Assembly: GCA_900541885.1 (NCBI GenBank)
Contig: UQKW01000005.1
Location: 1 to 64,000 of the forward strand
From: an uncultured Collinsella sp.
Lineage (GTDB): Bacteria > Actinomycetota > Coriobacteriia > Coriobacteriales > Coriobacteriaceae
Reading direction: 5' to 3'
Length of the DNA: 64,000 nt
Made by a program: the position numbers and the translations under genes. The notes under the pieces are model-generated. The model was not told where the DNA came from. It saw nothing but the letters and a program-made list of their open reading frames with translations, and did not search any database. Each line of letters opens with the position of its first letter. Position 1 is the first letter of the stretch. Below, piece after piece: positions 42,601 to 50,731 of the stretch.

Positions 42601-43221
42601 TTGGGTCCCGTAAACCAGGTTGCCATGGAGGAGTACGAGCAGCTCAAGCGTCGTGCCGATTACATCGAGGAGCAGCTGGCCGATCTGGAGAGCGCGCGCA
42701 AGGCGCTCACCAAGATCACGGTGGCCATTGATCGCAAGATGCGCAAGGCGTTTTTGGTGACGTTTGAGAAGGTCGACGCGAACTTCCGCGAGATCTTCGC
42801 CATGCTGTTCCCGGGTGGCCAGGCTCATCTTGAGATGACCGATCCCGAGCATCCTGCCGAGACGGGCATTGAGGTTGTGGCGCAGCCGCGCGGCAAGCGC
42901 ATTACCAAGATGATGCTCATGTCGGGTGGCGAGAAGAGTCTGACGGCGCTCGCCCTGCTCTTTGCCGTGTACCGCACGCGCACGGTGCCGTTCTATGTGC
43001 TGGACGAGGTCGAGGCGGCGCTTGATGATGCCAACCTGTCCAAGCTCATCGGAGCCCTCGATGTGCTGCGTTCCGATACACAGCTCTTGGTCATTTCGCA
43101 TCAGCGCCGTACTATGGAGGACGCTGACGTTCTCTATGGCGTCTCGATGCAAGCCGACGGCGTCAGCCGCGTCGTCTCGCAAAAACTCGATTGCGAAACC
43201 GGAAAGGTCGTGAATGCATAA
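39685..43221 (+). CDS. smc: Chromosome segregation ATPase SMC
   Basis: A 1178-residue condensin subunit: Walker A VGPNGSGKSNISDSILWVLG, a first coiled-coil arm, a hinge domain (about 500-660), a second arm, the signature LMSGGEKSLTALALLFA and Walker B PFYVLDEVEAALDD. Full length. The GTG start gives the conserved MYLKSLTLKGFKSF. The stop shares a base with the ftsY ATG. Confidence 0.97.
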   Translation: MYLKSLTLKGFKSFADRAHMTFEPGLTVIVGPNGSGKSNISDSILWVLGEQSAKQLRGQAMEDVIFSGSSARKPVGVAEVTLVLDNSDHMLPVDFDEVAITRRMYRSGESEYLINSSPCRLMDIQDILHDSGLGKDTHSIISQGKLDAILQSRPEERRALIEEAAGISKHKRRKERALKKIKSMDEHLMRARDINKEIARQLRPLERQVDRARKYKELSSRANELTQMLAVDELRSLQSQWNDLESRSKEGAAELELAQYRMSEKERELEKLQVMLEEKGLFVGDLGEQRRHMQDVVGRINSDMRLLEEKGHNMVSRLSDMRGQISSSEHQRRRLVEELEDARAQLEEVTGAHMQAQEDVDAAGPAAAELHERRVALDNQISQLTREQRDVQRVADNAALELAKVKDSLSNAEVEDNMYASRLEQIDEQLEEVMASLESRRDRAEELEGALEEARQAQVDAREATETARAALKDLRARESEARNKLSEVRSELASQKKLDARMADSSPLVSRLVGALGDDVLGRLGDVLEAPRELEGLVEQLLAGDIDALLFDDAATLERAGRAALDQKKASGEALLVARGVSGSTAAEGASGTRLVDRLSVRAGYGPVVEALLGGYYVVDDLAAALSAPVVEGVTYVTSDGARVACGGLVRVGLDAGEALGALERKRRIRELEGLEPDLAAIFEHASDQVVEANVAVEEARAAEGDAAGEIARLEGERRSLLSEIGRLEQSANNAEVERVRISKRREQAAEAVRAARPRVDELTRSRDEARAQASDLGLQIAEANDELDRVRRDDSEAAGKLADAKVRLAQTSERLRSLKGRVPDLEHRLEGIDRRIRGTRQASRSLELLRLRVDPMHERYSALLERASDWAARLRDQASLEEADSASLKKTIEDAKAEVARAKERVDTAFATQNEFKVARGKLEVQVEAAIKAITADGTTVLEEALMLPAPTDRDAAERELNQLVRQINNLGPVNQVAMEEYEQLKRRADYIEEQLADLESARKALTKITVAIDRKMRKAFLVTFEKVDANFREIFAMLFPGGQAHLEMTDPEHPAETGIEVVAQPRGKRITKMMLMSGGEKSLTALALLFAVYRTRTVPFYVLDEVEAALDDANLSKLIGALDVLRSDTQLLVISHQRRTMEDADVLYGVSMQADGVSRVVSQKLDCETGKVVNA

Positions 43222-44138
43222 TGGGATTCTTTGACGCTCTCTCGCGCGGACTTGAGCGCAGCCGCGAGGCCCTCAACGAGGTCTTCTACTTTGGCGGCGA
43301 GGTCGACGAGGACTTTTGGGAGGACCTTGAGGACACCCTCGTTATGGGTGACATGGGTGCCGAGGTCGCCATTCAGGTCTCCGATGACCTGCGCGAGACG
43401 GCCGCCAAGAAGAACCTCAAGACCGCCCCGCAGCTCCGTCGCGCCCTAGCCGAGCAGCTTGAGCAGCACTTTGTGCCCATCGAGCGCGATCCGTTCTCCG
43501 ATACGCCGAGCTGCGTGCTGTTTGTAGGCATTAACGGTGCCGGCAAGACCACGACGGTCGGTAAGATCGCGAGCGCCATGGCCGCCCGCGGCAAGAATGT
43601 CGTGATCGGTTCGGCCGATACCTTCCGCGCTGCCGCCATCGAGCAGCTCGATGTGTGGGGCCAGCGTGCCGGCGTCCCCGTCATCAAGCGCGATCGCGGC
43701 TCCGATCCGGCAAGCGTTTGCTACGACGTGCTCGACGAGGCCGATAAATGCGGCAGCGACCTGGTGCTTATCGACACCGCCGGCCGCCTGCACACGAGCC
43801 CCGAGCTCATGCGCGAGCTCGCCAAGGTGGTCAACGTGACGCGTAAGCGCGCCGCCAATATGGCCGCCGGCCCCATGCCCGTCTCGGTCGTGCTCGTGAT
43901 CGATGCCGCCACCGGCCAGAACGGTCTGAACCAGGCGCTCGAGTTTAACGAGGCACTGGGTCTGGACGGTATTATCATGACGAAGCTCGACGGCACGGCA
44001 AAGGGCGGTATCGCCATGGCCGTGGCCGAGAAGCTCAAGCTCCCGATCCTTCGCATCGGCGTGGGCGAGCAGGTCGATGACCTGCAGGAGTTCAATGCCA
44101 AAGATTTCTGCCGCGCCCTGGTGGGCGAGTCCAATTAA
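43221..44138 (+). CDS. ftsY: Signal recognition particle receptor FtsY
   Basis: A 305-residue SRP-receptor GTPase: short N-terminal part, N domain, then the G domain with GINGAGKTTTVGKIAS, DTFRAAAIEQL, DTAGRLHTSPELM and TKLDGTAKGG. The long acidic A domain of E. coli FtsY is absent, as in many Gram-positives. It is coupled to smc (TAATG) and followed by ffh after ten bases. Confidence 0.96.
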   Translation: MGFFDALSRGLERSREALNEVFYFGGEVDEDFWEDLEDTLVMGDMGAEVAIQVSDDLRETAAKKNLKTAPQLRRALAEQLEQHFVPIERDPFSDTPSCVLFVGINGAGKTTTVGKIASAMAARGKNVVIGSADTFRAAAIEQLDVWGQRAGVPVIKRDRGSDPASVCYDVLDEADKCGSDLVLIDTAGRLHTSPELMRELAKVVNVTRKRAANMAAGPMPVSVVLVIDAATGQNGLNQALEFNEALGLDGIIMTKLDGTAKGGIAMAVAEKLKLPILRIGVGEQVDDLQEFNAKDFCRALVGESN

Positions 44139-44148
44139 GGAGTGACTA

Positions 44149-45624
44149 GTGTTTGATTCCCTGAGCGATCGCCTCAACGACACATTTGACCGCCTGCGCG
44201 GCAAGGGCAAGCTGACCGAGGCCGATATTACTTCGGCCATGCGCGATATTCGCATGGCACTGCTCGAGGCCGACGTTAACTTTAAGGTCGTCAAGGAGTT
44301 CGTCGCCAAGACCAAGGAGCGCTGCATGACCGCTGAGGTCATGGAGTCGCTGTCGCCGGCGCAAAACGTCGTCAAGATCGTGCTCGACGAGCTCACCGAG
44401 ATGCTTGGCTCAACCGAGAGCAAGCTCGTCTTTAGCAATCGCATTCCCAATGTCATCATGCTCGTGGGCCTGCAGGGCTCCGGTAAGACCACGGCGGCCG
44501 TAAAGCTGGCCTACCTGCTCAAGAAGCAGGGTCGCTCGCCGTTGCTCGCCGCGTGCGACGTCTACCGTCCCGCTGCTGCCGACCAGCTGGCCACGCTCGG
44601 TGGCGAGATCGGCGTACCGGTCTTCCGCGGCGACGGTGCGCACCCGGTCGATATCGCCAAGGGCGCCATCCAGGAGGCCGTCGACCACCTGCGCGACGTG
44701 GTCATCGTCGATACCGCCGGACGTCTTCAGATCGATGAGCAGATGATGCAGGAGGCCGTGGACATCAAGAAGGCCGTTAAGCCCGATCAGGTGCTGATGG
44801 TCGTCGATGCCATGACCGGCCAGGATATCGTCAACGTCGTCTCGACCTTTGCCGAGCGCACCGACTTTGACGGAGTGATCATCTCCAAGCTCGACGGCGA
44901 TGCCCGTGGCGGCGGCGCGCTTTCCGTGCGCCAGGTGACCGGCAAGCCCATCAAGTTCGTGAGCATGGGCGAGAAGCCCGATTCGCTGGAGCCGTTCTAT
45001 CCCGATCGTATGGCCAAGCGCATTCTGGGTATGGGCGACGTTGTCGGCATTATTGAGAAGGCCCAGGAGGCGGCCGACGCCGAGCAGCTCGAGGCTGCCG
45101 AGCGCATGCTGCGCGAGGGCTTCACCATGAATGACATGCTCGACCAGATGAAGGCCGTCAAGAAGATGGGCGGCATGAAGGGCATCCTGGGCATGCTCCC
45201 CGGCGGCCAGCGTGCGCTCAACCAGATGGGCGGCAACCTGGACGAGGGCATCTTCGACAAGAACGAGGCCATCATCATGTCGATGACCAAGGAGGAGCGC
45301 CTTCGCCCCTCCATCATCAACGGTCAGCGCCGTGCCCGCATTGCCAAGGGCGCCGGCGTGACCCCCACCGAGGTCAATAGCCTTATGAAGCAGTGGGGCG
45401 AGATGAACAAGATGATGGGCCGCATGCGCACGATGGCCAATCAGGCGCAGGCCGGCGGCAAGAAGGGCAAGAAGGGTAAGAAGGGCAAAAAGATGCGCAT
45501 GCCCAATATTCCCGGTCTGGATGCCATGGGGCTGGGCGGCATGGGCGGCCTGGGAACGGGCGGCCCCAAGTCTGATATGGACCTGCTGCGCCAGATGGAA
45601 GCGCAGATGCGTAATAAGAAATAG
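44149..45624 (+). CDS. ffh: Signal recognition particle protein Ffh
   Basis: A 491-residue SRP54 GTPase: N domain, G domain (GLQGSGKTTAAVKLAYLL, DTAGRLQID, SKLDGDARGGGAL), and a Met-rich M domain that binds 4.5S RNA and signal peptides. The C-terminus carries a Lys/Gly-rich repeat (GKKGKKGKKGKK) and a Gly-rich tail. It starts with GTG after AAGGAGTGACTA, pairing with ftsY. Confidence 0.97.
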   Translation: MFDSLSDRLNDTFDRLRGKGKLTEADITSAMRDIRMALLEADVNFKVVKEFVAKTKERCMTAEVMESLSPAQNVVKIVLDELTEMLGSTESKLVFSNRIPNVIMLVGLQGSGKTTAAVKLAYLLKKQGRSPLLAACDVYRPAAADQLATLGGEIGVPVFRGDGAHPVDIAKGAIQEAVDHLRDVVIVDTAGRLQIDEQMMQEAVDIKKAVKPDQVLMVVDAMTGQDIVNVVSTFAERTDFDGVIISKLDGDARGGGALSVRQVTGKPIKFVSMGEKPDSLEPFYPDRMAKRILGMGDVVGIIEKAQEAADAEQLEAAERMLREGFTMNDMLDQMKAVKKMGGMKGILGMLPGGQRALNQMGGNLDEGIFDKNEAIIMSMTKEERLRPSIINGQRRARIAKGAGVTPTEVNSLMKQWGEMNKMMGRMRTMANQAQAGGKKGKKGKKGKKMRMPNIPGLDAMGLGGMGGLGTGGPKSDMDLLRQMEAQMRNKK

Positions 45625-45648
45625 AGCTCTAATTCCAGTTTGATATGG

Positions 45649-45682
45649 CAAAGGCCACTCGGAAGCTACCGGGTGGCCTTTG
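45649..45682. terminator. Bidirectional terminator between ffh and the reverse-strand gene
   Basis: CAAAGGCCACTCGG (45649-45662) pairs with CCGGGTGGCCTTTG (45669-45682), one wobble, loop AAGCTA, with T-rich flanks on both sides. It lies between convergent genes, and 45683-45744 holds nothing else visible. Confidence 0.75.
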
Positions 45683-45744
45683 TTGTTGGCTTTGATTGTT
45701 GGGTTGCGTTCAGCGTCGCGCCCCGAGCTCGCGGTGTCGTGCCG

Positions 45745-46509
45745 TTAGTGGCAGCCACAGCCCTCGTGGCCCTCGTGCTCGTGATGGTCGTGGCAGCTGC
45801 AGGACTCGCCGTGTTCGTGGGCGTGGCCGTGGTCATGGCCGTGGCAGCCGCATGTGGCCTCGCCGTTCTGTGCGAGCGTGCCGGCAATAAGGGCTTCGAC
45901 GCAAGCGTCGCAGCTGCCCTGGGCACCTGCGTATACCGTGATGCCGGCTTGGGCAAGCGCGTTGATGGCGCCACCGCCGATGCCGCCGCAGATGAGCGTG
46001 TCCACACCGCCGTTGGCGAGCAGGCCCGCCAGGGCGCCGTGGCCGGTGCCGCCGGTGCCCACGACCTGCTCGTTGAGCACCTTGCCGTCCTGAATGTCGT
46101 AGATCTTGAACTGCTCGCTGCGGCCAAAGTGCATAAAGATGTTGCCGTTGTCGTACGTCGTTGCCACCCTCATGGTGCCGACCTCCTTTGCTGGCCATGC
46201 GGCCGTCGTCGAGGCGATGGGGGAGTACGCGAAATTGCCGCCCTCGATGACGAGCGCTCGTCCGTTGACCAGCGCATCGGCCACCTTGCGATGCGCGCGG
46301 CTGCAAATGGCCGCCACCGTTGCACGGGCGATGCCCATCTGCTGGGCGACCGCCTCTTGGTTGAGACCTTCCAGGTCGCACAGGCGCAGCACCTCAAGCT
46401 CGTCGACGGTCATGTCGATGGCATCACCGCTGGCCAGGCCATCGGGGGTGAAGCCGCGGTATTCGGGGATGATCCCGACGCGGCGCAGTTTTTCGCGTCT
46501 TCCTGCCAT
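45745..46509 (-). CDS. DUF134 HTH fused to a NifX-like (dinitrogenase iron-molybdenum cofactor) domain
   Basis: A 254-residue two-domain protein. Residues 1 to about 105 are a DUF134 DNA-binding domain (VDELEVLRLCDLEGLNQEAV, MGIARATVAAICSRAHRKVA). Residues from about 112 to 205 are a NifX/NafY-type domain (VATTYDNGNIFMHFGRSEQF, VDTLICGGIGGGAINAL). The tail (about 215-254) is very rich in His and Cys and should bind metal. The ATG at 46509 has AAGGAG five bases upstream. Two palindromes in its promoter suggest autoregulation. A metal- or redox-sensing repressor is inferred; nitrogenase genes are not present. Confidence 0.85.
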   Translation of the reverse strand: MAGRREKLRRVGIIPEYRGFTPDGLASGDAIDMTVDELEVLRLCDLEGLNQEAVAQQMGIARATVAAICSRAHRKVADALVNGRALVIEGGNFAYSPIASTTAAWPAKEVGTMRVATTYDNGNIFMHFGRSEQFKIYDIQDGKVLNEQVVGTGGTGHGALAGLLANGGVDTLICGGIGGGAINALAQAGITVYAGAQGSCDACVEALIAGTLAQNGEATCGCHGHDHGHAHEHGESCSCHDHHEHEGHEGCGCH

Positions 46510-46523
46510 GCACACTCCTTATC

Positions 46524-46535
46524 TGACATATGTCA
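46524..46535 (-). promoter_or_regulatory. Operator-like palindrome 1, TGACATATGTCA
   Basis: A perfect 12-base palindrome overlapping the predicted transcription start of the reverse-strand DUF134-NifX gene and lying just upstream of its ribosome-binding site. A near-identical copy is centred 53 bp away, about five helical turns. Confidence 0.6.
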
Positions 46536-46540
46536 ACAAT

Positions 46541-46568
46541 AGGATAACGCGTTAGTCGTTGGGCGCAA
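46541..46568 (-). promoter_or_regulatory. Promoter of the DUF134-NifX gene
   Basis: On the reverse strand, TTGCGC (46568-46563) and TATCCT (46546-46541) are 16 bases apart, placing the start point within palindrome 1. Confidence 0.5.
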
Positions 46569-46576
46569 AGCATTTC

Positions 46577-46588
46577 TGGCATATGTCA
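46577..46588 (-). promoter_or_regulatory. Operator-like palindrome 2, TGGCATATGTCA
   Basis: It matches palindrome 1 at 11 of 12 bases and extends to the symmetric TCTGGCATATGTCAGA (one mismatched pair). It lies just upstream of the -35 of the reverse-strand promoter, in the region shared with the forward thyA side. Confidence 0.55.
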
Positions 46589-46665
46589 GAAAAAGGCTAA
46601 GATGCCTCGTTGCCGCTTGCGGAGCCGCGCTGCCGTGCATTGCGTGTGCCGGACTAAGTGTCCAA

Positions 46666-46693
46666 TTCGACACTTGCGCGCCTGGGCTACAAT
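46666..46693 (+). promoter_or_regulatory. Candidate thyA promoter
   Basis: TTCGAC (46666-46671) and TACAAT (46688-46693) are 16 bases apart, about 35 bases before the thyA ATG. Confidence 0.5.
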
Positions 46694-46727
46694 AAATCTC
46701 GCTTATAGGCGACTGACAGGAGGGTCA

Positions 46728-47576
46728 ATGAGCAAAGCTGATCAGCAGTTTGTAACCATGTGCCGCGATATCTTGGATCATGGCACCACCACCGAGGGCC
46801 AAAAGGTCCGTCCGGTGTGGGAGGACGGCACCCCTGCCTATACCATTAAAAACTTTGGTGTCACGGCGCGCTATGATCTGCGCGAGGAGTTCCCCGCGCT
46901 CACCCTGCGTCGTACGGCGCTTAAGTCTGCCATGGACGAGATTCTGTGGATCTATCAAAAGAAGTCCAATAACGTGCATGATCTCAACAGCCATATCTGG
47001 GATGAGTGGGCCGATGAGACCGGTTCCATCGGTAAAGCCTACGGCTATCAGATTGGTCAGAAGAGCCATTACGCCGAGGGCGACTTCGACCAGATGGACC
47101 GTGTGCTGTACGACCTTAAGCACACGCCGTATAGTCGCCGCATTATGACCAATACGTACGTGTTTAGCGATCTGTCCGAGATGCACCTTTATCCGTGCGC
47201 CTATAGCGTGACCTATAACGTGACGCAGCGTCCTCAGGACGACAAGCCGACGCTCAACATGATTCTCAACCAGCGCAGCCAGGACATTTTGGCCGCGAAC
47301 AACTGGAACGTGTGCCAGTACGCCATTTTGCTGATGATGGTCGCGCAGTCGGTCGATATGATTCCCGGTGAGCTGTTGCACGTGATCGCCGACGCCCATA
47401 TCTATGATCGTCATGTCGATATCGTCCGCGAGCTTATCGAGCGTCCGCAGTTTGCGGCACCCAAGGTAACGCTCAACCCCGATGTGCATGACTTCTATGC
47501 GTTTACGACCGATGACCTGATCGTCGAGGGCTATGAGCACGGCCCGCAGGTCAAGAACATTCCCATTGCGGTGTAG
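46728..47576 (+). CDS. thyA: Thymidylate synthase
   Basis: A 282-residue enzyme converting dUMP to dTMP with methylene-tetrahydrofolate. The catalytic Cys is Cys157 in MHLYPCAYSVTYNVT, in place of the usual LPPCH context, followed by LNQRSQDILAANNWN (normally RSxDxxLGxPFN) and AHIYDRHV. This matches the divergent ThyA subgroup of Gram-positives. The ATG follows GGAGGGTCA. folA lies directly downstream, which regenerates the folate used here. Confidence 0.93.
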   Translation: MSKADQQFVTMCRDILDHGTTTEGQKVRPVWEDGTPAYTIKNFGVTARYDLREEFPALTLRRTALKSAMDEILWIYQKKSNNVHDLNSHIWDEWADETGSIGKAYGYQIGQKSHYAEGDFDQMDRVLYDLKHTPYSRRIMTNTYVFSDLSEMHLYPCAYSVTYNVTQRPQDDKPTLNMILNQRSQDILAANNWNVCQYAILLMMVAQSVDMIPGELLHVIADAHIYDRHVDIVRELIERPQFAAPKVTLNPDVHDFYAFTTDDLIVEGYEHGPQVKNIPIAV

Positions 47577-47585
47577 GTGGTGCTC

Positions 47586-48104
47586 ATGACGTGTAAGCTA
47601 TCTGCTATCGTCGCCGTGTGTGACGATTGGGGCATTGGGTGCGAGGGCGACATGGTGGTGTCCAATCGCGCCGATATGCGCCATTTTGTGGCCTGCACCA
47701 AGGGCTGCCCGGTTATCATGGGACGCAAGAACCTGCTGAGTTTTCCCGCCGGGCGTCCGCTCAAGAACCGCCGCAATATCGTGCTCACCCGCGACGAGAG
47801 CTTTGCCCCCGAGGGCGTCGACGTGGTGCATAGCGTTGACGAAGCGCTCTCTGCGGTTGCCGATGAGCTCGTTGCCTGGGTGATCGGTGGCGGCGATGTC
47901 TATCGGCAGTTTTTGCCGTACTGCGTGGAGGCCGAGGTCACTCATAACCACTGCGTGCATGTCGTGGACACGTATTTTCCCGACTTGGACGCCGATCCCG
48001 CGTGGGAGATTGCGCAGCGTAGCGGGGTCGCGACGATTGCCGCCGGTGAGGGTGACGAGGGCGTCAATTATGAGTTCGTGACGTATCGTCGCATCGAGGC
48101 GTAA
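47586..48104 (+). CDS. folA: Dihydrofolate reductase
   Basis: A 172-residue NADPH-dependent enzyme reducing dihydrofolate. AIVAVCDDWGIGCEGDM is the N-terminal strand and loop, and VIMGRKN and VIGGGDVYRQFL bind NADPH. The usual LPW of the Met20 loop is replaced (MVVSNRADM), while the catalytic Asp seems kept in ADMRHF. I take the ATG at 47586, although two GTG codons from 47577 are in frame. It directly follows thyA. Confidence 0.88.
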   Translation: MTCKLSAIVAVCDDWGIGCEGDMVVSNRADMRHFVACTKGCPVIMGRKNLLSFPAGRPLKNRRNIVLTRDESFAPEGVDVVHSVDEALSAVADELVAWVIGGGDVYRQFLPYCVEAEVTHNHCVHVVDTYFPDLDADPAWEIAQRSGVATIAAGEGDEGVNYEFVTYRRIEA

Positions 48105-48213
48105 ATCGTCTGGCGTGAACGGTATCATCGTGTTGATTGAATGCATGGGGCGGCGCTTAGCGTCGCCTCGTTTGGTATAGATGTGCTGTAAAGAAGGGTG
48201 CGGGCTGGCTGCT

Positions 48214-49128
48214 ATGACTGATGCCGTTGAGGTTCTGCGAATTGATTCGCTCGAGGACGAGCGGCTCGATGCCTACGTGCGACTGACCGAGCGTGAGCTT
48301 CGCTGCGTGCTGGAGCCGCAGAAGGGCATTTTTATCGCTGAGAGTGCCAAGGTCATCGAGCGTGCGGTTCGCGCCGGATATGAGCCGGTGAGCTTTCTTT
48401 TGGGCGAGCGCTGGCTCGACCAGATGATGCCGCTGTTTGACCAGCTTGTCGTGCGCGAGGGAGCGGGTCCGGTTCCCGTGTTCGTGGCCTCCATGGAGCT
48501 CATGGAGCAGTTGACGGGCTTTAACGTGACGCGCGGCGCGCTGGCGGCGTTCCGTCGCCCGCGTCAGATTCCGGTTGATGAGTTCTTGGGCGGCGTCGTC
48601 GAGGCGGTGGGGGATCGTCCGGTGCGCGTGTGCGTGCTTGAGGGTATTGTCGATCACACCAATGTTGGCGCGATTTTCCGCTCGGCTGCCGCATTGAACG
48701 TTGACGGTATTTTGGTCAGCCCGACGTGCTGCGACCCGCTGTACCGTCGCTCGGCCCGGGTGAGCATGGGCACCGTGTTTCAGGTGCCGTGGACGCGCAT
48801 TGGCAGCGAGGCTCGTGTGTGGCCGCATGATGGTCTGAGCGCGTTGCACGATGCCGGCTTTTCGTGCGCCGCTATGGCGTTGACGGACGATTCCGTATCG
48901 CTGGACGATCCCGTGCTGCAGAAGATTGATCGCTTGGCGCTTTTTATGGGTACCGAGGGTGCCGGCTTGGGCGCCAAGACCATTGCCGGCTGTGACCGCG
49001 CGGTGCGCATTCCGATGGCGCACGGGGTCGATTCGCTTAACGTTGCCGCGGCGAGCGCCGTCGCCTTTTGGCAGCTGTGCCCGCACGTGAGCAATGAGTA
49101 TCACTACCAGCCGGGTTTGTATCACTAG
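48214..49128 (+). CDS. TrmH/SpoU family RNA methyltransferase
   Basis: A 304-residue 2'-O-methyltransferase of the SPOUT class. An N-terminal substrate-binding domain (RCVLEPQKGIFIAESAKVIE) is followed by motif 1 (VDHTNVGAIFRSAAALNVDG), motif 2 (ALFMGTEGAGLG) and motif 3 (IPMAHGVDSLNVAAASAVAF). The target, rRNA or tRNA, cannot be told from sequence. The start is uncertain: the ATG at 48214 gives the natural N-terminus, and an ATG at 48181 is in frame. Confidence 0.88.
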   Translation: MTDAVEVLRIDSLEDERLDAYVRLTERELRCVLEPQKGIFIAESAKVIERAVRAGYEPVSFLLGERWLDQMMPLFDQLVVREGAGPVPVFVASMELMEQLTGFNVTRGALAAFRRPRQIPVDEFLGGVVEAVGDRPVRVCVLEGIVDHTNVGAIFRSAAALNVDGILVSPTCCDPLYRRSARVSMGTVFQVPWTRIGSEARVWPHDGLSALHDAGFSCAAMALTDDSVSLDDPVLQKIDRLALFMGTEGAGLGAKTIAGCDRAVRIPMAHGVDSLNVAAASAVAFWQLCPHVSNEYHYQPGLYH

Positions 49129-49252
49129 GCAGTTTTCCGCACCGCGCTCTAATTCGGGGTGTTTCGGTCGCCGCCAGTCGGTGCTAAGCTGGTTTTGGCT
49201 TTGGTTTTAAATTGCTGTTTTGCTGTTTGACGTATGCGTGTGGGGAGGGCGT

Positions 49253-50602
49253 GTGGCTAAGAAATCTACGGCTATCGATGTAACGCAAGGTGTCATTTGG
49301 CAGCAACTACTGTCGCTGTGCGTTCCCATCTTTTTTAGTTCGTTTTTTCAGCAGGCCTACACGCTTATCGGTACCTATATCGTCGGTCAGTTTGGCGGCA
49401 AACTCGCGTTGGGCGGCATTCAGGCCACGATGGTCCTCACCGAGCTCTGCATTGGCTTTTGCGTTGGCGTCGGCGCCGGCTGCGCGGTCATTACCGGTCA
49501 GTATTTTGGCCAGCACGATGATGAACGGCTGAGTCGTTCGGTCCATACCGCCATGACGCTCGCGCTGGTGGGCGGTATCGTTTTCTCGATTCTTGGCATA
49601 GTGTTCGTTGAGCCCATGCTGGTGCTTATGAACACGCCGCATGAACTATTGGCCGAGGGCGTGGCCTATGCTCGCTGTTATTTTGCCGCGATGGTTGCGG
49701 CACTGCTGCTTAATATGGGAACCGCACTGCTGCGTGCCGTGGGCGACACACGCGGCCCCGCCGTGATCATTGCCTCTGGCTGCCTGGTTAACGTGGTGCT
49801 GGATATCATCTTTGTCGCTGTGTTGCATATGGAGGCGCTGGGCTGCGGCATCGCAGTGGCGCTGACCATTTGCTCCAATGCAACGATGATCGTGTTTCGC
49901 ATGATGCGCGCTCCGGGTGCATGGCGTCTTTCGCTGTCTAAGCTCGGCATCGATCGCGGTATTTGCAAGAGTATGATCTCGTGTGGTCTGCCACTCGGTT
50001 TTCAATCGGCTGCCTATTCGATCTCGAACGTGCTGATCCAGGTGTCGGTTAATTCGTTTGGCGCCGATGTCACGACTGCTTGGGGTCTATCTGGGCGCCT
50101 GGATGGCATTATCTGGATGGTGACCGAGGCGCTCGGCGTATCGATCACTACGTTCTCGGCGCAGAACTTTGGCGCGCGCAATTACGAGCGCATGCGCAAG
50201 GGCTACCATACGTCGCTCGTGCTGTCGTTTATGCTCATTGGTGGCCTGTCTGCCGTGCTGCTGGTGTTCTCGGGTCCGTTGTCGCGTCTGTTTGTCGACG
50301 ATGCTTCGATTTCGGCGTACACCACGACGATTCTTCACTTTATCGCGCCGTTCTACGCGATTTTCTCGATTATCGAAAACGCGTCGGGCTCCATTCGCGG
50401 TGCCGGCGTGAGCTTGCAGCCCATGCTGCTCACGATTTTTGGCACCGTCGTGCTCAGGGTGATCTGGGTGCTTGCGATCATGCCCTTCGATCCGTCGCTT
50501 GAGCATCTACTGCTGGTCTACCCCGTAACCTGGCTCATCACCGCAACCATGTTCACCATCTACCACCACAGCGGCAACTGGCTAGGCCGCGCCACCGCCT
50601 AG
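49253..50602 (+). CDS. MATE family multidrug/sodium antiporter
   Basis: A 449-residue membrane protein with 12 hydrophobic segments in two halves. QQLLSLCVPIFFSSFFQQAY and the repeat in the second half (MISCGLPLGFQSAAYSISN) match MATE (NorM/DinF-type) exporters. Substrate unknown. The GTG at 49253 follows GGGGAGGG. No regulator lies next to it. Confidence 0.9.
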   Translation: MAKKSTAIDVTQGVIWQQLLSLCVPIFFSSFFQQAYTLIGTYIVGQFGGKLALGGIQATMVLTELCIGFCVGVGAGCAVITGQYFGQHDDERLSRSVHTAMTLALVGGIVFSILGIVFVEPMLVLMNTPHELLAEGVAYARCYFAAMVAALLLNMGTALLRAVGDTRGPAVIIASGCLVNVVLDIIFVAVLHMEALGCGIAVALTICSNATMIVFRMMRAPGAWRLSLSKLGIDRGICKSMISCGLPLGFQSAAYSISNVLIQVSVNSFGADVTTAWGLSGRLDGIIWMVTEALGVSITTFSAQNFGARNYERMRKGYHTSLVLSFMLIGGLSAVLLVFSGPLSRLFVDDASISAYTTTILHFIAPFYAIFSIIENASGSIRGAGVSLQPMLLTIFGTVVLRVIWVLAIMPFDPSLEHLLLVYPVTWLITATMFTIYHHSGNWLGRATA

Positions 50603-50625
50603 CTCATCCGTCGGATACCCCTGAT

Positions 50626-50694
50626 AAGTTGCGGTGAAATAGTTCCTGAAAAGTCCTTGCGGACCGTCAAACAAGTACTATTCCACCGCAACTT
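50626..50694. repeat. Inverted repeat downstream of the MATE gene
   Basis: An 18-base arm, AAGTTGCGGTGAAATAGT (50626-50643), pairs with 50677-50694 with one mismatch around a 33-base loop. The loop end, GTCAAACAAG, recurs in the repeat at 57925, so both may belong to one element family. There is no T-run, so it is not a standard terminator. Confidence 0.55.
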
Positions 50695-50731
50695 CCTTAT
50701 GAGCTTTAGGTGTTGGCGGATAACGAATCAA

